From IMG/VR virus record IMGVR_UViG_3300043467_000777, positions 1-45,498 of that record: a DNA stretch of 45,498 nucleotides, one strand, 5' to 3'. Both the position numbers and the translations under genes were made by a program. The DNA is from a virus. Below the pieces are notes generated by a model. That model was not told where the DNA came from, did not search any database, and saw only the letters and a list, made by a program, of their open reading frames with translations. Positions 1 through 8,482 of this stretch are shown here, piece after piece (within the stretch, counting starts at the first letter, position 1; every line of letters begins with the position of its first letter).

Positions 1-136
1 AAACACCTATTTCCAACGTCTCGGCTGTGACAACTCACATGAAGACAAAAAGATGGAACCGTGCAAAACGGTTCCGTCTGACTGAAACAATCTACATGAA
101 TTTAAACTACTTCGTAGTTATTGTTCTAAGAATAAT
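1..136 (+). other. Left edge: possible 3' end of an upstream gene, and leader
   Basis: Two plus-strand frames are open from the window edge. One stops at 83-85 and the other at 141-143, and I cannot tell which, if either, is the end of a real gene. Neither tail resembles a family I know. The minus strand has no useful frame here. The segment also holds the perfect hairpin at 55-75, listed separately. Confidence 0.3.
55..75 (+). other. Perfect 8-bp inverted repeat (RNA hairpin)
   Basis: GGAACCGT and ACGGTTCC flank a 5-base GCAAA loop. There is no T-tract after the stem, so it is not a standard intrinsic terminator. It could be an mRNA 3'-end stabiliser or processing site between the upstream gene and the late gene starting near 194. 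Confidence 0.45.
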
Positions 137-180
137 GTGTTGAGCGTTAGCGAAAACACAGACGAACTTAGTTCGTCTCA

Positions 181-188
181 TATAAATA
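181..188 (+). promoter_or_regulatory. T4-type late promoter TATAAATA
   Basis: Exact match to the T4 late consensus TATAAATA. By T4 geometry the transcript should begin about 6 bases past the last A, near 194. That is an ATG in frame with the downstream gene, so the message would be leaderless or nearly so. Confidence 0.55.
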
Positions 189-193
189 TGTAC

Positions 194-1231
194 ATGAAAG
201 TCTTTGAAATTTTATCAGAAACCACGACATTGCAAGAAGCACTGGCTAATGTGATTAAAACTGGATTCATGAAATATCAGGTAATGAAACCTAATGGTGT
301 TTTAGATCCCAAGATCTTTAGATCGGCTAAAGGTGCTATTCAACACAAGTCACGATTTTACATGACTAAATCTCAAAGAGATGCTAAGATAGCCGCTAAA
401 CAACGTCAAGGTGCTGGCGGAGAAGCGCCGCTGATCAAAGGTGCCAAGGACAAAATCAGTCCTATTAAGAGAGCACCTAACGGTAAAATTTACACTATGG
501 TAGACGGACAACGTCGATACTATTCAAGTTACGCTGACTACATTAGAAAAAGCAAAATCTGGGGACCCGGTGTTGCAGCCGCAAGCAAACGTACTGCCGC
601 ATTTTGGGAGAAATCTTGGGTAGGATCAACACTGTTGGGTCTTGGTGCCAACTTGGCTGTACCTATCTTAGAATGGCGCAGTGAAGTAGATGCCATTCAT
701 GCAGGATACGTTAATGGAGAATTTAGCAAAGAAGATGCTGAGTGGCAAATCAAGGACATTACAGATTTAACTATTGCCAAGTTTGTTACAATATTTTTAG
801 GTCTAGGCGCAGCAAGATTAGTTGCTGCAAAATTTCCAATAGATAAAATACTGACATGGGTGTATGGAAAAATACCCGGGGGTTCTTGGATTGCCGCACT
901 AGACAAACCTGCATTGACTTTGCTAGTTCAATCAGTGTTAATGAAACAACCTATAGTTGAGGATCTTGCTAGAGCAGCGTTGCGACTTATTTATGAATAC
1001 ACACCATATGAAGAATACAGTGATAATTTTTGGTATCAATTATTTCGAGTCACTGGTTATGAAATGGTCAACGGTGAATTAGACAAACAACGTATTGCTA
1101 GCACAGGATCCACCGCAGGTACCACTTCTGGGCAGACCAAACCACCAGTTGCTAAACCAGAAGATAACGACATTGATTTTGGGGTTCCTGGAACTGCCGA
1201 TAGATTGATCAAGCAGTTTGGTCTAGACTAA
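194..1231 (+). CDS. Unknown probable virion protein with two hydrophobic stretches
   Basis: I do not recognise this protein. It has 345 residues if it starts at 194; in-frame starts also exist at 188 (ATG) and 137 (GTG). I chose 194 because an exact late-promoter motif at 181-188 should start transcription there, and neither alternative has a good ribosome-binding site. The N-terminus (MKVFEILSE) is a short amphipathic helix of a kind often seen on T4-like virion proteins. A basic, Lys/Arg/Gln-rich region follows, then hydrophobic or amphipathic stretches around residues 155-175 and 210-235 that could touch membranes. The C-terminus is Thr/Pro-rich and disordered-looking. The late promoter and the neighbouring tail genes suggest a structural or injected protein. 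It overlaps the converging minus-strand gene by a few bases at the stop codons. Confidence 0.7.
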   Translation: MKVFEILSETTTLQEALANVIKTGFMKYQVMKPNGVLDPKIFRSAKGAIQHKSRFYMTKSQRDAKIAAKQRQGAGGEAPLIKGAKDKISPIKRAPNGKIYTMVDGQRRYYSSYADYIRKSKIWGPGVAAASKRTAAFWEKSWVGSTLLGLGANLAVPILEWRSEVDAIHAGYVNGEFSKEDAEWQIKDITDLTIAKFVTIFLGLGAARLVAAKFPIDKILTWVYGKIPGGSWIAALDKPALTLLVQSVLMKQPIVEDLARAALRLIYEYTPYEEYSDNFWYQLFRVTGYEMVNGELDKQRIASTGSTAGTTSGQTKPPVAKPEDNDIDFGVPGTADRLIKQFGLD

Positions 1232-1449
1232 AGCGGCAACTTGGTTTTTTGTATAGTTTCAATGTTGTCTTTGATTAAAGAACTTAACAACATCCTGTCT
1301 TCGTAAGAATATATGTGAAACAGTTCTTGTGCGGATACACCCCCACGCATATACCAACTGATTTTAAAAATTTCTTCTTTGATACCCTTGACAGTAGATT
1401 CTAGTCGCTCAACATATTTGCCTATGTCAGAGTTCGACATAGTCGTCAT
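1228..1449 (-). CDS. Small conserved-looking protein downstream of gp26
   Basis: This 73-residue protein looks mostly helical. Its first half is charged (KYVERLESTVKGIKEEIF) and its second half contains YSYEDRMLLSSLIKDNIE. Its start overlaps the gp26 stop in an ATGA arrangement (1446-1449), so it is probably translated by coupling with gp26. A second in-frame ATG lies three codons in. T4 places gene 51, a baseplate hub assembly factor, after gene 26, but this protein is far shorter than gp51 and I see no homology. A small baseplate-hub assembly partner is a guess from context. Its stop overlaps that of the convergent gene ending at 1231. Confidence 0.75.
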   Translation of the reverse strand: MTTMSNSDIGKYVERLESTVKGIKEEIFKISWYMRGGVSAQELFHIYSYEDRMLLSSLIKDNIETIQKTKLPL

Positions 1450-2273
1450 TTTCTTACGAAAAAACTTGCTTGATCCATGGTGATTTCCAAGTCAGCGGCA
1501 GTGCCGCAGTTACTACATTGAGATTTTACTGCGGGCAGTTTCCAATTTTTTCTATTGTTTTCTATACAATCTTTAATTTTTTCAAACAATTCTGATTCAC
1601 TGTTGGTAATCCATTCTTTGATATAAGCCTGTTGATTGACCACAGCATCGGGAATTTCTACACTGTCGATACTTTGAATAAACACTTCAGTTTGCAGTGC
1701 GGCTATTTTGGTGTACAAATCGTTGACAGTTTTTTGATTTTCAGGGTTGTCAAAATTTTGTGCAGACTGGATCAACATTTTTTGCAGTGTGTAGTTTTCT
1801 AAATTAAAAGTGGTCATCTCTTTATAGGTTAAAGGTCTAATTTTTACTTTGACATCACCAAGATCCACAGTGTCATGAAACTCTACATGATTGAAATGAT
1901 CATTTAACAAGCCTAGATCAATCTCATATTCATTTTCGGTACTGCAATTGCCACAGGTATGTTCAATAGTCATCATGTTGCCATATGTGGCAATCCTGAT
2001 AGCAATCAATAGATGGTCTAAATCAACAGCATTTATTTGCCAGCCATCGGTAATGGTAGCACAACAACTTTGAATAACTTTCACTGTGGATTCACCGTTG
2101 AACAATGCATCGGGAGTTTTCAACAGAATTTCATCCATGCCGGTCATAGAATACACTGGGATCTGTGTAGGATCTCCTTCAACAACATCTGGTGCAGTAT
2201 ACAAACCTTTACTGGGCAATGACACATACAGTTTGGGTTGTCTAAAATATTTTTGCAATGGATTTTGGCTCAT
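1446..2273 (-). CDS. gp26: T4 gp26-like baseplate hub subunit
   Basis: The 275-residue protein resembles the T4 gp26 baseplate family, whose members form or assemble the hub of the contractile-tail baseplate. The N-terminal part (KLYVSLPSKG, then a GMDEILLKTPDALFNGE-type segment) is typical of the group. Two CxxC motifs are visible, CGNC at about residues 107-110 and CSNC at about 253-256, which together could bind one zinc ion. The frame is open to an ATG at 2297, but the start at 2273 is preferred: it has a GGAG site seven bases upstream, and the late promoter at 2301-2308 would start the mRNA near 2295. It is followed by the overlapping 73-residue gene. T4 gp26 has 208 residues, so this is longer. 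Family assignment is moderately sure. Confidence 0.75.
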   Translation of the reverse strand: MSQNPLQKYFRQPKLYVSLPSKGLYTAPDVVEGDPTQIPVYSMTGMDEILLKTPDALFNGESTVKVIQSCCATITDGWQINAVDLDHLLIAIRIATYGNMMTIEHTCGNCSTENEYEIDLGLLNDHFNHVEFHDTVDLGDVKVKIRPLTYKEMTTFNLENYTLQKMLIQSAQNFDNPENQKTVNDLYTKIAALQTEVFIQSIDSVEIPDAVVNQQAYIKEWITNSESELFEKIKDCIENNRKNWKLPAVKSQCSNCGTAADLEITMDQASFFVRK

Positions 2274-2283
2274 ATTAACTCCG

Positions 2284-2291
2284 TATAAATA
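2284..2291 (+). promoter_or_regulatory. T4-type late promoter TATAAATA (rightward)
   Basis: Exact late consensus with predicted start near 2297, giving a leader of about 35 bases with AGGA before the ATG at 2333. It faces the minus-strand late promoter at 2301-2308, and the two predicted start sites nearly coincide. Confidence 0.75.
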
Positions 2292-2300
2292 TAACATAGG

Positions 2301-2308
2301 TATTTATA
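2301..2308 (-). promoter_or_regulatory. T4-type late promoter TATAAATA (leftward)
   Basis: TATTTATA on the plus strand reads TATAAATA on the minus strand. The predicted start near 2295 serves gp26 and its small partner. It lies face to face with the rightward promoter at 2284-2291. Confidence 0.75.
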
Positions 2309-2332
2309 TACGTAGTTTTTAGGATAGAAATT

Positions 2333-5300
2333 ATGACGGCATTGACCAAAGATGATTTAGTAGACGCACTTAGACAAGTAGCTCGTAGTGCTCCTGCCGC
2401 GGCGCCAGTAAATTTGGGTCCTGGAGGCGGAAAAGATTTTCTAAAAAACCTAAGCGAAGGTGCTAACATTGCCGGCGGCGCACTGAGAGGAGTCATAGAG
2501 GGCGGCGTTAAGTTCGGCGATACTGTAGGTGGTGTTGGACAATTAATTGGCAGAATAGGCGACAAAAGTAAAATTGCAGGCGATGCATTGTCTTACATGG
2601 GTCAATATGCACAACAGTCAGTTGATGCCATGCGAAATTTTGGTAAATTTGGTGCTGGATTCAACGGCGATGCTATTGCTATGCGCAGTAGTATTGCACA
2701 AACCAATATGAGTTTAGAAGAATACGGCAAATTTTTAAACAAAAATACCAGTATTCTCAATGCTATGGGCGGATCTGTTACTCAAGGTGTTGCAAGATTC
2801 AATGAGTTCAGTCAGGCATTCTTTGATCAACAGGCTAAACAAGGAGATTCATTTGGATCTGTTAGTGATCAGTTAAGAAATTTAGGAATGACATCAGAAG
2901 AAATCAATGGCACACTGGCCATTGAACTGGCGTCAAGACGATTTCAAAACATGGAAGATACCAAAAGTAGAGAAGATGCCATTGCATCGGCTGCATCAAT
3001 GGCTACGGAGATGGATAAAATTGCCAAATTAACTGGCAAAAGTAGAGAAACACAACAGGCAGAAATGGCACTATTAGAAAAAGACGGCCAGTATCAAGCC
3101 AACTTACGTATGCTCCAACGTCAAGGCAATACATTTGCCGTCGAAGGCATGACGAAAGCCATGACCAGTATGCAACAATTTGGTCCAGGCGTTCAAAATC
3201 TAATGAAAGATTTTCTAGCATTTGGCACAGCCACTAAAGAGACACAGGATACATTGGCGGGATTGGGACCAGCGGGTACCGAATTGCAAAATGCCATACA
3301 AATGGTCAAGTCGGCAAAAACAGAAGAACAAAAAATTGCTGCAGAAGCAGCAGTGAAACGTGCAGAAGAAGCGATCAAATCTCAAATCCTTAGCGATGAT
3401 TTTACAGCGGCGGCTGGAATGAATACCAAAGGCTTTAGGCAATTAGCAGACCAGACAACTACTATAGCCGCAGGTATGGACAAAGTGGCTACAGCAAACA
3501 ACTTGAATCTAAGTTTGGAAGCAGATCGCCGTAAAGCTAATCAAATACTAAATGCACAGGCTAAACAACAACAAGACGATGCAAGAACACTGGCAAAGCC
3601 AGGTGAAGCAGATGCTGGCAAAGCCACAACCCAAGCAGTGGTACAGTTTGAAAAAGTCATGCAGAATGCCACTGCTGCGGTTCAAGATCAGTTTGTCAAC
3701 AGATTGAACGGCGAAATTGCGACAGGCATGATTGAATTTACAAAGTTTTTGAAAGCGCCAGGATTCAGTAGAGAACGTATGGCGGGTGGTGTAGAAAAAG
3801 GCTACACTGGAATTAAAGAAGCATTTAATAACCCAGGCAGTCTAATTCCAGGAAAAGATCCTAATAACCCCGATGCTAACCGTAGACCAGGAAGGCCAGA
3901 AGAGCGCTCAGAGGGAACCTACGGTGCTGGAAAAATGTTTGAAAATGTTGGATCAATACTAGAAATTACCAAACCCGGTGAAGTTGTACTGAACGGCGAA
4001 CAACAAATGAATCTAGCCAAAGGCATGATGGACAAAGGTGCTGCCACTGCATTTAATAACTTGTCAAAGAATTTAGATCTTAGCAAACTGTCAGCAGGCA
4101 TGCCCAAGTTTGAAATGCCTAAGTTTGAAATGCCTAAGTTTGAAATGCCTAAGTTTGATGCTTCGGCACTTAAAGGCACAATAACTGAAAACGGTAAGAC
4201 TAGAGAAATGTCTCAGGCAGATTTAAGCAAGGCCACAAATGATATTAGCAAGATGATGGGCAATCTTGATTTGACTCAACTGAGTAAAAAATTTACTACT
4301 GAGATTAGTTCGGTTACTGGTGGCGGCGCCAGCACAGTCAAAGGTCCAGACATAAAAGAATTATCAAAACCTTTTGAAAAATCTTTTGCCGATATGCCCG
4401 CAACAGGTTCACAATTGACACAATCAGCATCTGTTGAAAAACTTGCACAAGAACAGGCATTGGCATCAAAGAAACAACAAGCAGAAGCCAGTGTTGAATC
4501 TGCTAAAATTTACAAAGACTCGTCTGAAAAATTTGTTTCTTTCTTAGAAAAAGATATTGCAGCCAAAGAACAAGAACTGGCTGCTACTGACAGTGAAAGA
4601 ACAAAACGTCGATTAGAAAATGAGTTGACAACTCAGCGAACCAAGTTAGATGGTGCAAAATCTCAAGTGATTGAAGACACTAAAAATTTATTAACTGCTG
4701 AAAAAGAGTTGGCCGATGCTCAACAACAATCTGTCGCTGCAGAAGCCAGCATACGAGAAGAAACTATTCAGCAGACTAATAATATTGCAGAACAGACACA
4801 GTCAATGTTGGCAACTAAAAAAGAGTTTTCTGATTCTGAACTACAACAAATTGGACACGAATTATCTACTCTGGCTGACGAAAAGCAAGTGCAATCAATA
4901 CGACAAGCCAGTGTTCAGACTAGCCTAGATAAATTACAAGCACAAAAAGATATCTACGAAAATAATCAACGGTATGAAGAAAAAGATCTTGCAGAGTCTA
5001 ACGAAGAATTGGCTATGCTGCGCAATAGAATTGACAATTCAGAATCAGCAGCAGAAATTCAAGAACTACAAGCGCAAATAGCCGATGAAGAAAGTATAAA
5101 TCTATCTTTGCAAAATCGTATTGCTGAACGAAATCAAAACATTTTAAATGCCACTGCTGATATTGCAATAAAAGAACAAGAACTGCAAGATCTCAAAGAA
5201 GAAATGGCTGACACTGAGATTGCCATTCAAGACAAACAGTCTAAACTGTTAGATCATGTCAGCAACCAAGGCGAAATAGTAACAGAGTCTGATGAAGACT

Positions 5301-5812
5301 TAGCATTGTATGGTGCTAATCAACCGGAAATTACTGAAGAGTCTCCTGAAGATTTGGCATTGTATGGCGCTAATCAGACACCTCGTGACACTGAGTTTGG
5401 TGATCTAGCAGGTGCTATTGCAAAAAATAAAACTCAGACTACCACAGGACGAGATCCATTTGCCAGCATGCTGGATAGATTTATGGGTCCAATGGCAGGA
5501 CCTGCCAGTGCTACTGCCGGTGTTGATGCTGCTAAGAATTCAGCAGTGAAAGATGCTGAGAAAAAAGATGCAGAGGCCAAACAACAGGCGCAGACTGCTA
5601 AAACCGCAACTGCAACTGCAACTGATGCCAAACCAAAAACTACCGCAGGTGCCGGCAAAGAAACAACCTTATCTGATGTAGTGGCCAGCCTAGATACGTT
5701 AAATATGCAAGTAGGCAAACTGTCTGGTGAAATGTCCAAGTTGCCAAATTTAATGGAAAAAGCAGTGTCAGCAACCAAATCGTTGAATGGCAATCTTAAT
5801 ATGAGAGCATAA
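2333..5812 (+). CDS. Large coiled-coil structural protein, probable tail tape measure
   Basis: This 1159-residue protein begins with an Ala/Gly-rich, partly hydrophobic region (about residues 15-110) and a helical domain (about 110-400). Then comes a linker with GEVVLNGEQQMNLAKGM, a segment type I associate with phage tape-measure-like proteins. Residues about 590-609 hold four copies of M-P-K-F-E/D. A long heptad-like coiled coil rich in Glu, Gln and Lys covers about 690-970. Two copies of EDLALYGANQ follow near 980-1010, and the tail is Ala/Thr/Lys-rich. Size, composition and late promoter suggest a tape measure, which sets tail length and is ejected with DNA. T4 gp29 has only 590 residues, so a longer tail is implied. 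It lies two bases before gp20, whereas T4 places gene 29 with the hub genes. Another large virion protein is the alternative. Confidence 0.65.
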   Translation: MTALTKDDLVDALRQVARSAPAAAPVNLGPGGGKDFLKNLSEGANIAGGALRGVIEGGVKFGDTVGGVGQLIGRIGDKSKIAGDALSYMGQYAQQSVDAMRNFGKFGAGFNGDAIAMRSSIAQTNMSLEEYGKFLNKNTSILNAMGGSVTQGVARFNEFSQAFFDQQAKQGDSFGSVSDQLRNLGMTSEEINGTLAIELASRRFQNMEDTKSREDAIASAASMATEMDKIAKLTGKSRETQQAEMALLEKDGQYQANLRMLQRQGNTFAVEGMTKAMTSMQQFGPGVQNLMKDFLAFGTATKETQDTLAGLGPAGTELQNAIQMVKSAKTEEQKIAAEAAVKRAEEAIKSQILSDDFTAAAGMNTKGFRQLADQTTTIAAGMDKVATANNLNLSLEADRRKANQILNAQAKQQQDDARTLAKPGEADAGKATTQAVVQFEKVMQNATAAVQDQFVNRLNGEIATGMIEFTKFLKAPGFSRERMAGGVEKGYTGIKEAFNNPGSLIPGKDPNNPDANRRPGRPEERSEGTYGAGKMFENVGSILEITKPGEVVLNGEQQMNLAKGMMDKGAATAFNNLSKNLDLSKLSAGMPKFEMPKFEMPKFEMPKFDASALKGTITENGKTREMSQADLSKATNDISKMMGNLDLTQLSKKFTTEISSVTGGGASTVKGPDIKELSKPFEKSFADMPATGSQLTQSASVEKLAQEQALASKKQQAEASVESAKIYKDSSEKFVSFLEKDIAAKEQELAATDSERTKRRLENELTTQRTKLDGAKSQVIEDTKNLLTAEKELADAQQQSVAAEASIREETIQQTNNIAEQTQSMLATKKEFSDSELQQIGHELSTLADEKQVQSIRQASVQTSLDKLQAQKDIYENNQRYEEKDLAESNEELAMLRNRIDNSESAAEIQELQAQIADEESINLSLQNRIAERNQNILNATADIAIKEQELQDLKEEMADTEIAIQDKQSKLLDHVSNQGEIVTESDEDLALYGANQPEITEESPEDLALYGANQTPRDTEFGDLAGAIAKNKTQTTTGRDPFASMLDRFMGPMAGPASATAGVDAAKNSAVKDAEKKDAEAKQQAQTAKTATATATDAKPKTTAGAGKETTLSDVVASLDTLNMQVGKLSGEMSKLPNLMEKAVSATKSLNGNLNMRA
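4100..4159 (+). repeat. 15-bp in-frame tandem repeat, four copies
   Basis: The unit ATGCCTAAGTTTGAA occurs four times, with one base change in the first copy and one in the last, encoding M-P-K-F-E/D. It lies within the tape-measure-like gene just before the coiled coil and may act as a length-variable linker. Confidence 0.9.
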
Positions 5813-5814
5813 CT

Positions 5815-7539
5815 ATGTCGTGGAAAAAATATTTTACCCCTGTTAATACTGGTGCGTTAACTGACGGCACGTGGAGTCCTATGAGCAGCCAGAACTCCAG
5901 CAGACCAGGACCTGCTAGAACAAACTACAGTAGTTTTTTGCCGGATGTCTATACAGGTAGCCCCAACAGAGTCGAACGATATCTGCAGTATGACACAATG
6001 GATATGGATCCAGAAGTAAATGCAGCGTTGGATATTTTAGCAGAATTTTGCACACAGAAGAACAAAGAAAACAATACACCGTTTAATTTATTTTTTAAAA
6101 ACAAAGCAACCAATACAGAAATACGTATTCTAAGAGAATATCTACAGCAATGGTCAAAGTTGCAAGAATTTGACACACGAATTTTTAGAACTATTCGTAA
6201 TCTTTTCAAATACGGCGATGCATTTTTTGTACGTGATCCAGAAAATCAAAAGTGGATGTATATAGATGCTGGTAAAATTACCAAGATCATAGTAAACGAA
6301 AGTGAAGGCAAAATGCCTGAACAATATGTAATCAAAGACCTCAATATCAATTTAAAAGATCTTGCAGTGACGATGATACATCCCAACACTACTAATACAC
6401 AAAATAGAGGAACTACCTATGCTGCCGGCGGCAGTAACGGCAGTGCAGGCCCTGGTGGTGCATACAATGTTTCAACTGGATCTAGATTTGAATTAACACA
6501 GATGGAAGAAGCAGTAAATGCTGAACATGTGATTCATCTCAGCCTCAGTGAAGGACTAGACAACAACTATCCGTTTGGCAACAGTTTGTTAGAACAAGTA
6601 TTCAAAGTATTCAAACAAAAAGAGTTATTAGAAGATGCTATCATTATCTATCGTGTACAACGTGCGCCAGAACGCCGAGTGTTCTATGTTGACGTAGGTA
6701 ATATGCCCAGTCACTTGGCTATGGGATTTGTTGAGCGTGTTAAAAATGAAATACATCAACGTAGGATTCCCAGTAGCACTGGCGGTGGTACTAACGTTAT
6801 TGATTCAGCATACAATCCGCTGAGTATTAACGAAGATTACTTCTTTCCACAAACTGCTGAAGGACGTGGAAGTAAAGTTGAAACTTTACCAGGAGGAACG
6901 AATCTTGGTGAGATTGACGACTTAAAATTCTTTACAAACAAGTTGTTCCGTGGTTTAAGAATTCCCAGTAGTTATTTGCCCACAGGCGCAGACGACAGTC
7001 AAGCGCAGTACAACGATGGCCGTGTGGGCACAGCGTATATTCAAGAATTTAGATTTAACAAATATTGTGAAAGACTACAGAGTTTAGCAGCCAGTATATT
7101 TGACGAAGAATTTAAATTATATCTACACAACAGAGGAGTCAATATTGATTCCAGTTTGTTTGAATTGAAACTACAACCTCCAATGAACTTTGCAGCATAT
7201 CGTCAAAGTGAAGTAGATGGCCAGCGTATCAATACATTTAATACTATTCAAGCAGTACCGTTCATCAGCAAACGATTTGCACTAAAACGTTTCTTAGGAC
7301 TGAGTGAAGAAGAGATGGCAGAAAATGAATTGTTGTGGAGCGAAGAACAAGGCAAGAGTGATCCAATACCCACAGACAGCAGTGGAGAACTAAGATCTAT
7401 TGGCCTAAGTCAAGGAAATATTGCTGCTGATGTTGATGCTGCTACTGATACTGAAGGTACACCCGAACAATCTGATGCAATACCAGAACCTGGAACTGAA
7501 CCGTTACCAGTAACCCCCGCAACTCCGCCAACAGCATAA
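5815..7539 (+). CDS. gp20: Portal vertex protein gp20
   Basis: The 574-residue product is the T4-family portal (T4 gp20 has 524 residues). Twelve copies form the ring at one capsid vertex through which DNA is packaged and ejected, and on which the prohead scaffold nucleates. Recognisable segments include RVERYLQYDTMDMDPEVNAA near residue 50, KYGDAFFVRDP near 135, the central LEDAIIIYRVQRAPERRVFY near 275, and KFFTNKLFRGLRIPSSYLP near 370. A Gly/Ser/Asn-rich insertion sits near 200-220, and the C-terminus is Pro/Thr-rich and probably disordered. It starts two bases after the preceding stop. It opens the head operon that runs to gp23. Confidence 0.95.
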   Translation: MSWKKYFTPVNTGALTDGTWSPMSSQNSSRPGPARTNYSSFLPDVYTGSPNRVERYLQYDTMDMDPEVNAALDILAEFCTQKNKENNTPFNLFFKNKATNTEIRILREYLQQWSKLQEFDTRIFRTIRNLFKYGDAFFVRDPENQKWMYIDAGKITKIIVNESEGKMPEQYVIKDLNINLKDLAVTMIHPNTTNTQNRGTTYAAGGSNGSAGPGGAYNVSTGSRFELTQMEEAVNAEHVIHLSLSEGLDNNYPFGNSLLEQVFKVFKQKELLEDAIIIYRVQRAPERRVFYVDVGNMPSHLAMGFVERVKNEIHQRRIPSSTGGGTNVIDSAYNPLSINEDYFFPQTAEGRGSKVETLPGGTNLGEIDDLKFFTNKLFRGLRIPSSYLPTGADDSQAQYNDGRVGTAYIQEFRFNKYCERLQSLAASIFDEEFKLYLHNRGVNIDSSLFELKLQPPMNFAAYRQSEVDGQRINTFNTIQAVPFISKRFALKRFLGLSEEEMAENELLWSEEQGKSDPIPTDSSGELRSIGLSQGNIAADVDAATDTEGTPEQSDAIPEPGTEPLPVTPATPPTA

Positions 7540-7542
7540 ATA
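7535..7542 (+). promoter_or_regulatory. Late promoter-like CATAAATA
   Basis: A near-consensus late motif that overlaps the gp20 stop codon. The predicted transcript start (about 7548) falls on the ATG at 7547, four bases past the motif, so a transcript from here would be leaderless. Confidence 0.5.
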
Positions 7543-7546
7543 TCAT

Positions 7547-7786
7547 ATGATTCTAAGAGAACTGTTTTACGTTGACAATGACAAAAAATCTCTGTCCAAT
7601 GACATGAGATACGAACCTCGCCAAGACAAAACCGCAATATCTAAAAACGACACTAGAAAAACTAGATTAACATTGGGTCAAATTAATCAATTGAGAAAAA
7701 CTAGTGAAGCACACATCTTAGAACAAGAACAAGAATTGCAATTTGTAAAAATAATGTACGGTGCGCCACCTCCGGCACCACAATAA
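7547..7786 (+). CDS. Small helical protein between portal and protease genes
   Basis: This 79-residue, charged protein begins MILRELFYVDND. Its C-terminal half reads as one long helix (LTLGQINQLRK, then a Glu/Gln-rich stretch) and it ends in a Pro-rich tail. I do not recognise a named family, though small proteins occupy this place after gp20 in other T4-like marine phages. No ribosome-binding site precedes the ATG; the bases before it are the gp20 stop and a late-promoter motif. That suggests either leaderless translation or re-initiation after gp20. A small prohead-core or head-assembly role, like that of T4 gp67/gp68, is inferred from position only. Confidence 0.75.
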   Translation: MILRELFYVDNDKKSLSNDMRYEPRQDKTAISKNDTRKTRLTLGQINQLRKTSEAHILEQEQELQFVKIMYGAPPPAPQ

Positions 7787-7820
7787 AATCTCTTTGATAA
7801 ATTAATACAAGGAGATTAAT

Positions 7821-8402
7821 ATGCGTTGTTTTGTGCTAGGCAACGGCAAAAGCCGTCTTGCAATACAGCCCCCAGATCTAAAAGCATACGGAAAAATATA
7901 CGGATGCAATGCTTTATATAGAGAATTTGATCCAGATTTTTTAATTGCAGTAGATCCCAAAATGGTTATGGAACTAAACAGTGTCGGTTATCAACACCAG
8001 CATTCAGTGTGGACCAATGGCAATGCTAGATACAAAGCATTTAGGGGATTCAACTATTTTATTCCCAGTCTAGGATGGAGTAGCGGACCAACAGCATTGG
8101 ATATGGCTTCTCGATCAGGTGTAGACGAAATATATATTTTGGGGTTTGACTATGAAGGTGAAAATGGCAAACTAAACAATGTCTATGCCAACACAAAAAA
8201 TTACAAACTATCTAGTGACGTGGCCACTTACTATGGTAACTGGATGCGACAAACAGAAAAAGTTATTCGAGACAACAAGCATATAAAATATTATCGACTA
8301 GTTGGTGATAAATATTTTGACACAAATTGGCACTTCTCAAACTTTAAAAATTTAAACTACACAGAATTTAAACAAATATCCAAGACTTGGCCTAAAAACT
8401 AG
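7821..8402 (+). CDS. Rossmann-like protein of unknown function
   Basis: The 193-residue product starts MRCFVLGNGKS, a beta strand followed by a glycine-rich loop as in nucleotide-binding Rossmann folds. Next come GCNALYREFDPDFLIAVD, a second strand ending in acidic residues, and a later strand DEIYILGFDYEGENG. The layout recalls the MptE-like/DUF115 proteins and sugar-modifying enzymes that carry this fold. No catalytic assignment can be made. A strong AAGGAGA site precedes the ATG. It sits among head-assembly genes but looks enzymatic, so it is probably an accessory gene inserted in the head module. A stem-loop overlaps its stop codon. Confidence 0.7.
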   Translation: MRCFVLGNGKSRLAIQPPDLKAYGKIYGCNALYREFDPDFLIAVDPKMVMELNSVGYQHQHSVWTNGNARYKAFRGFNYFIPSLGWSSGPTALDMASRSGVDEIYILGFDYEGENGKLNNVYANTKNYKLSSDVATYYGNWMRQTEKVIRDNKHIKYYRLVGDKYFDTNWHFSNFKNLNYTEFKQISKTWPKN

Positions 8403-8418
8403 CATTTTAAGGCCATTT
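8388..8418 (+). terminator. Terminator-like stem-loop over the stop codon at 8400
   Basis: TGGCCT at 8388-8393 pairs with AGGCCA at 8410-8415, extended by an A-run against a T-run with one bulged base. Only three T follow, so termination would be weak. The next gene has its own late promoter at 8441, which fits a partial terminator here. Confidence 0.45.
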
Positions 8419-8440
8419 CACCCCATTTATTACAATTAAA

Positions 8441-8448
8441 AGTAAATA
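8441..8448 (+). promoter_or_regulatory. Late promoter-like AGTAAATA
   Basis: A late-type motif with predicted start near 8454, giving a leader of about 30 bases with AGGAGA before the ATG at 8483. It would drive the core protein, gp21, gp22 and gp23 series. Confidence 0.55.
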
Positions 8449-8482
8449 TATCAACAGCCTTGTAACCATAGGAGACAAAACA

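Noticed and set aside
988-995. Minus-strand CATAAATA late-promoter motif
   Set aside because: It lies inside a plus-strand gene and no minus-strand gene is positioned to use it.
4100-4159. Short tandem repeats as a CRISPR-like array
   Set aside because: Units are directly adjacent, in frame and without spacers, so they are protein-coding repeats.
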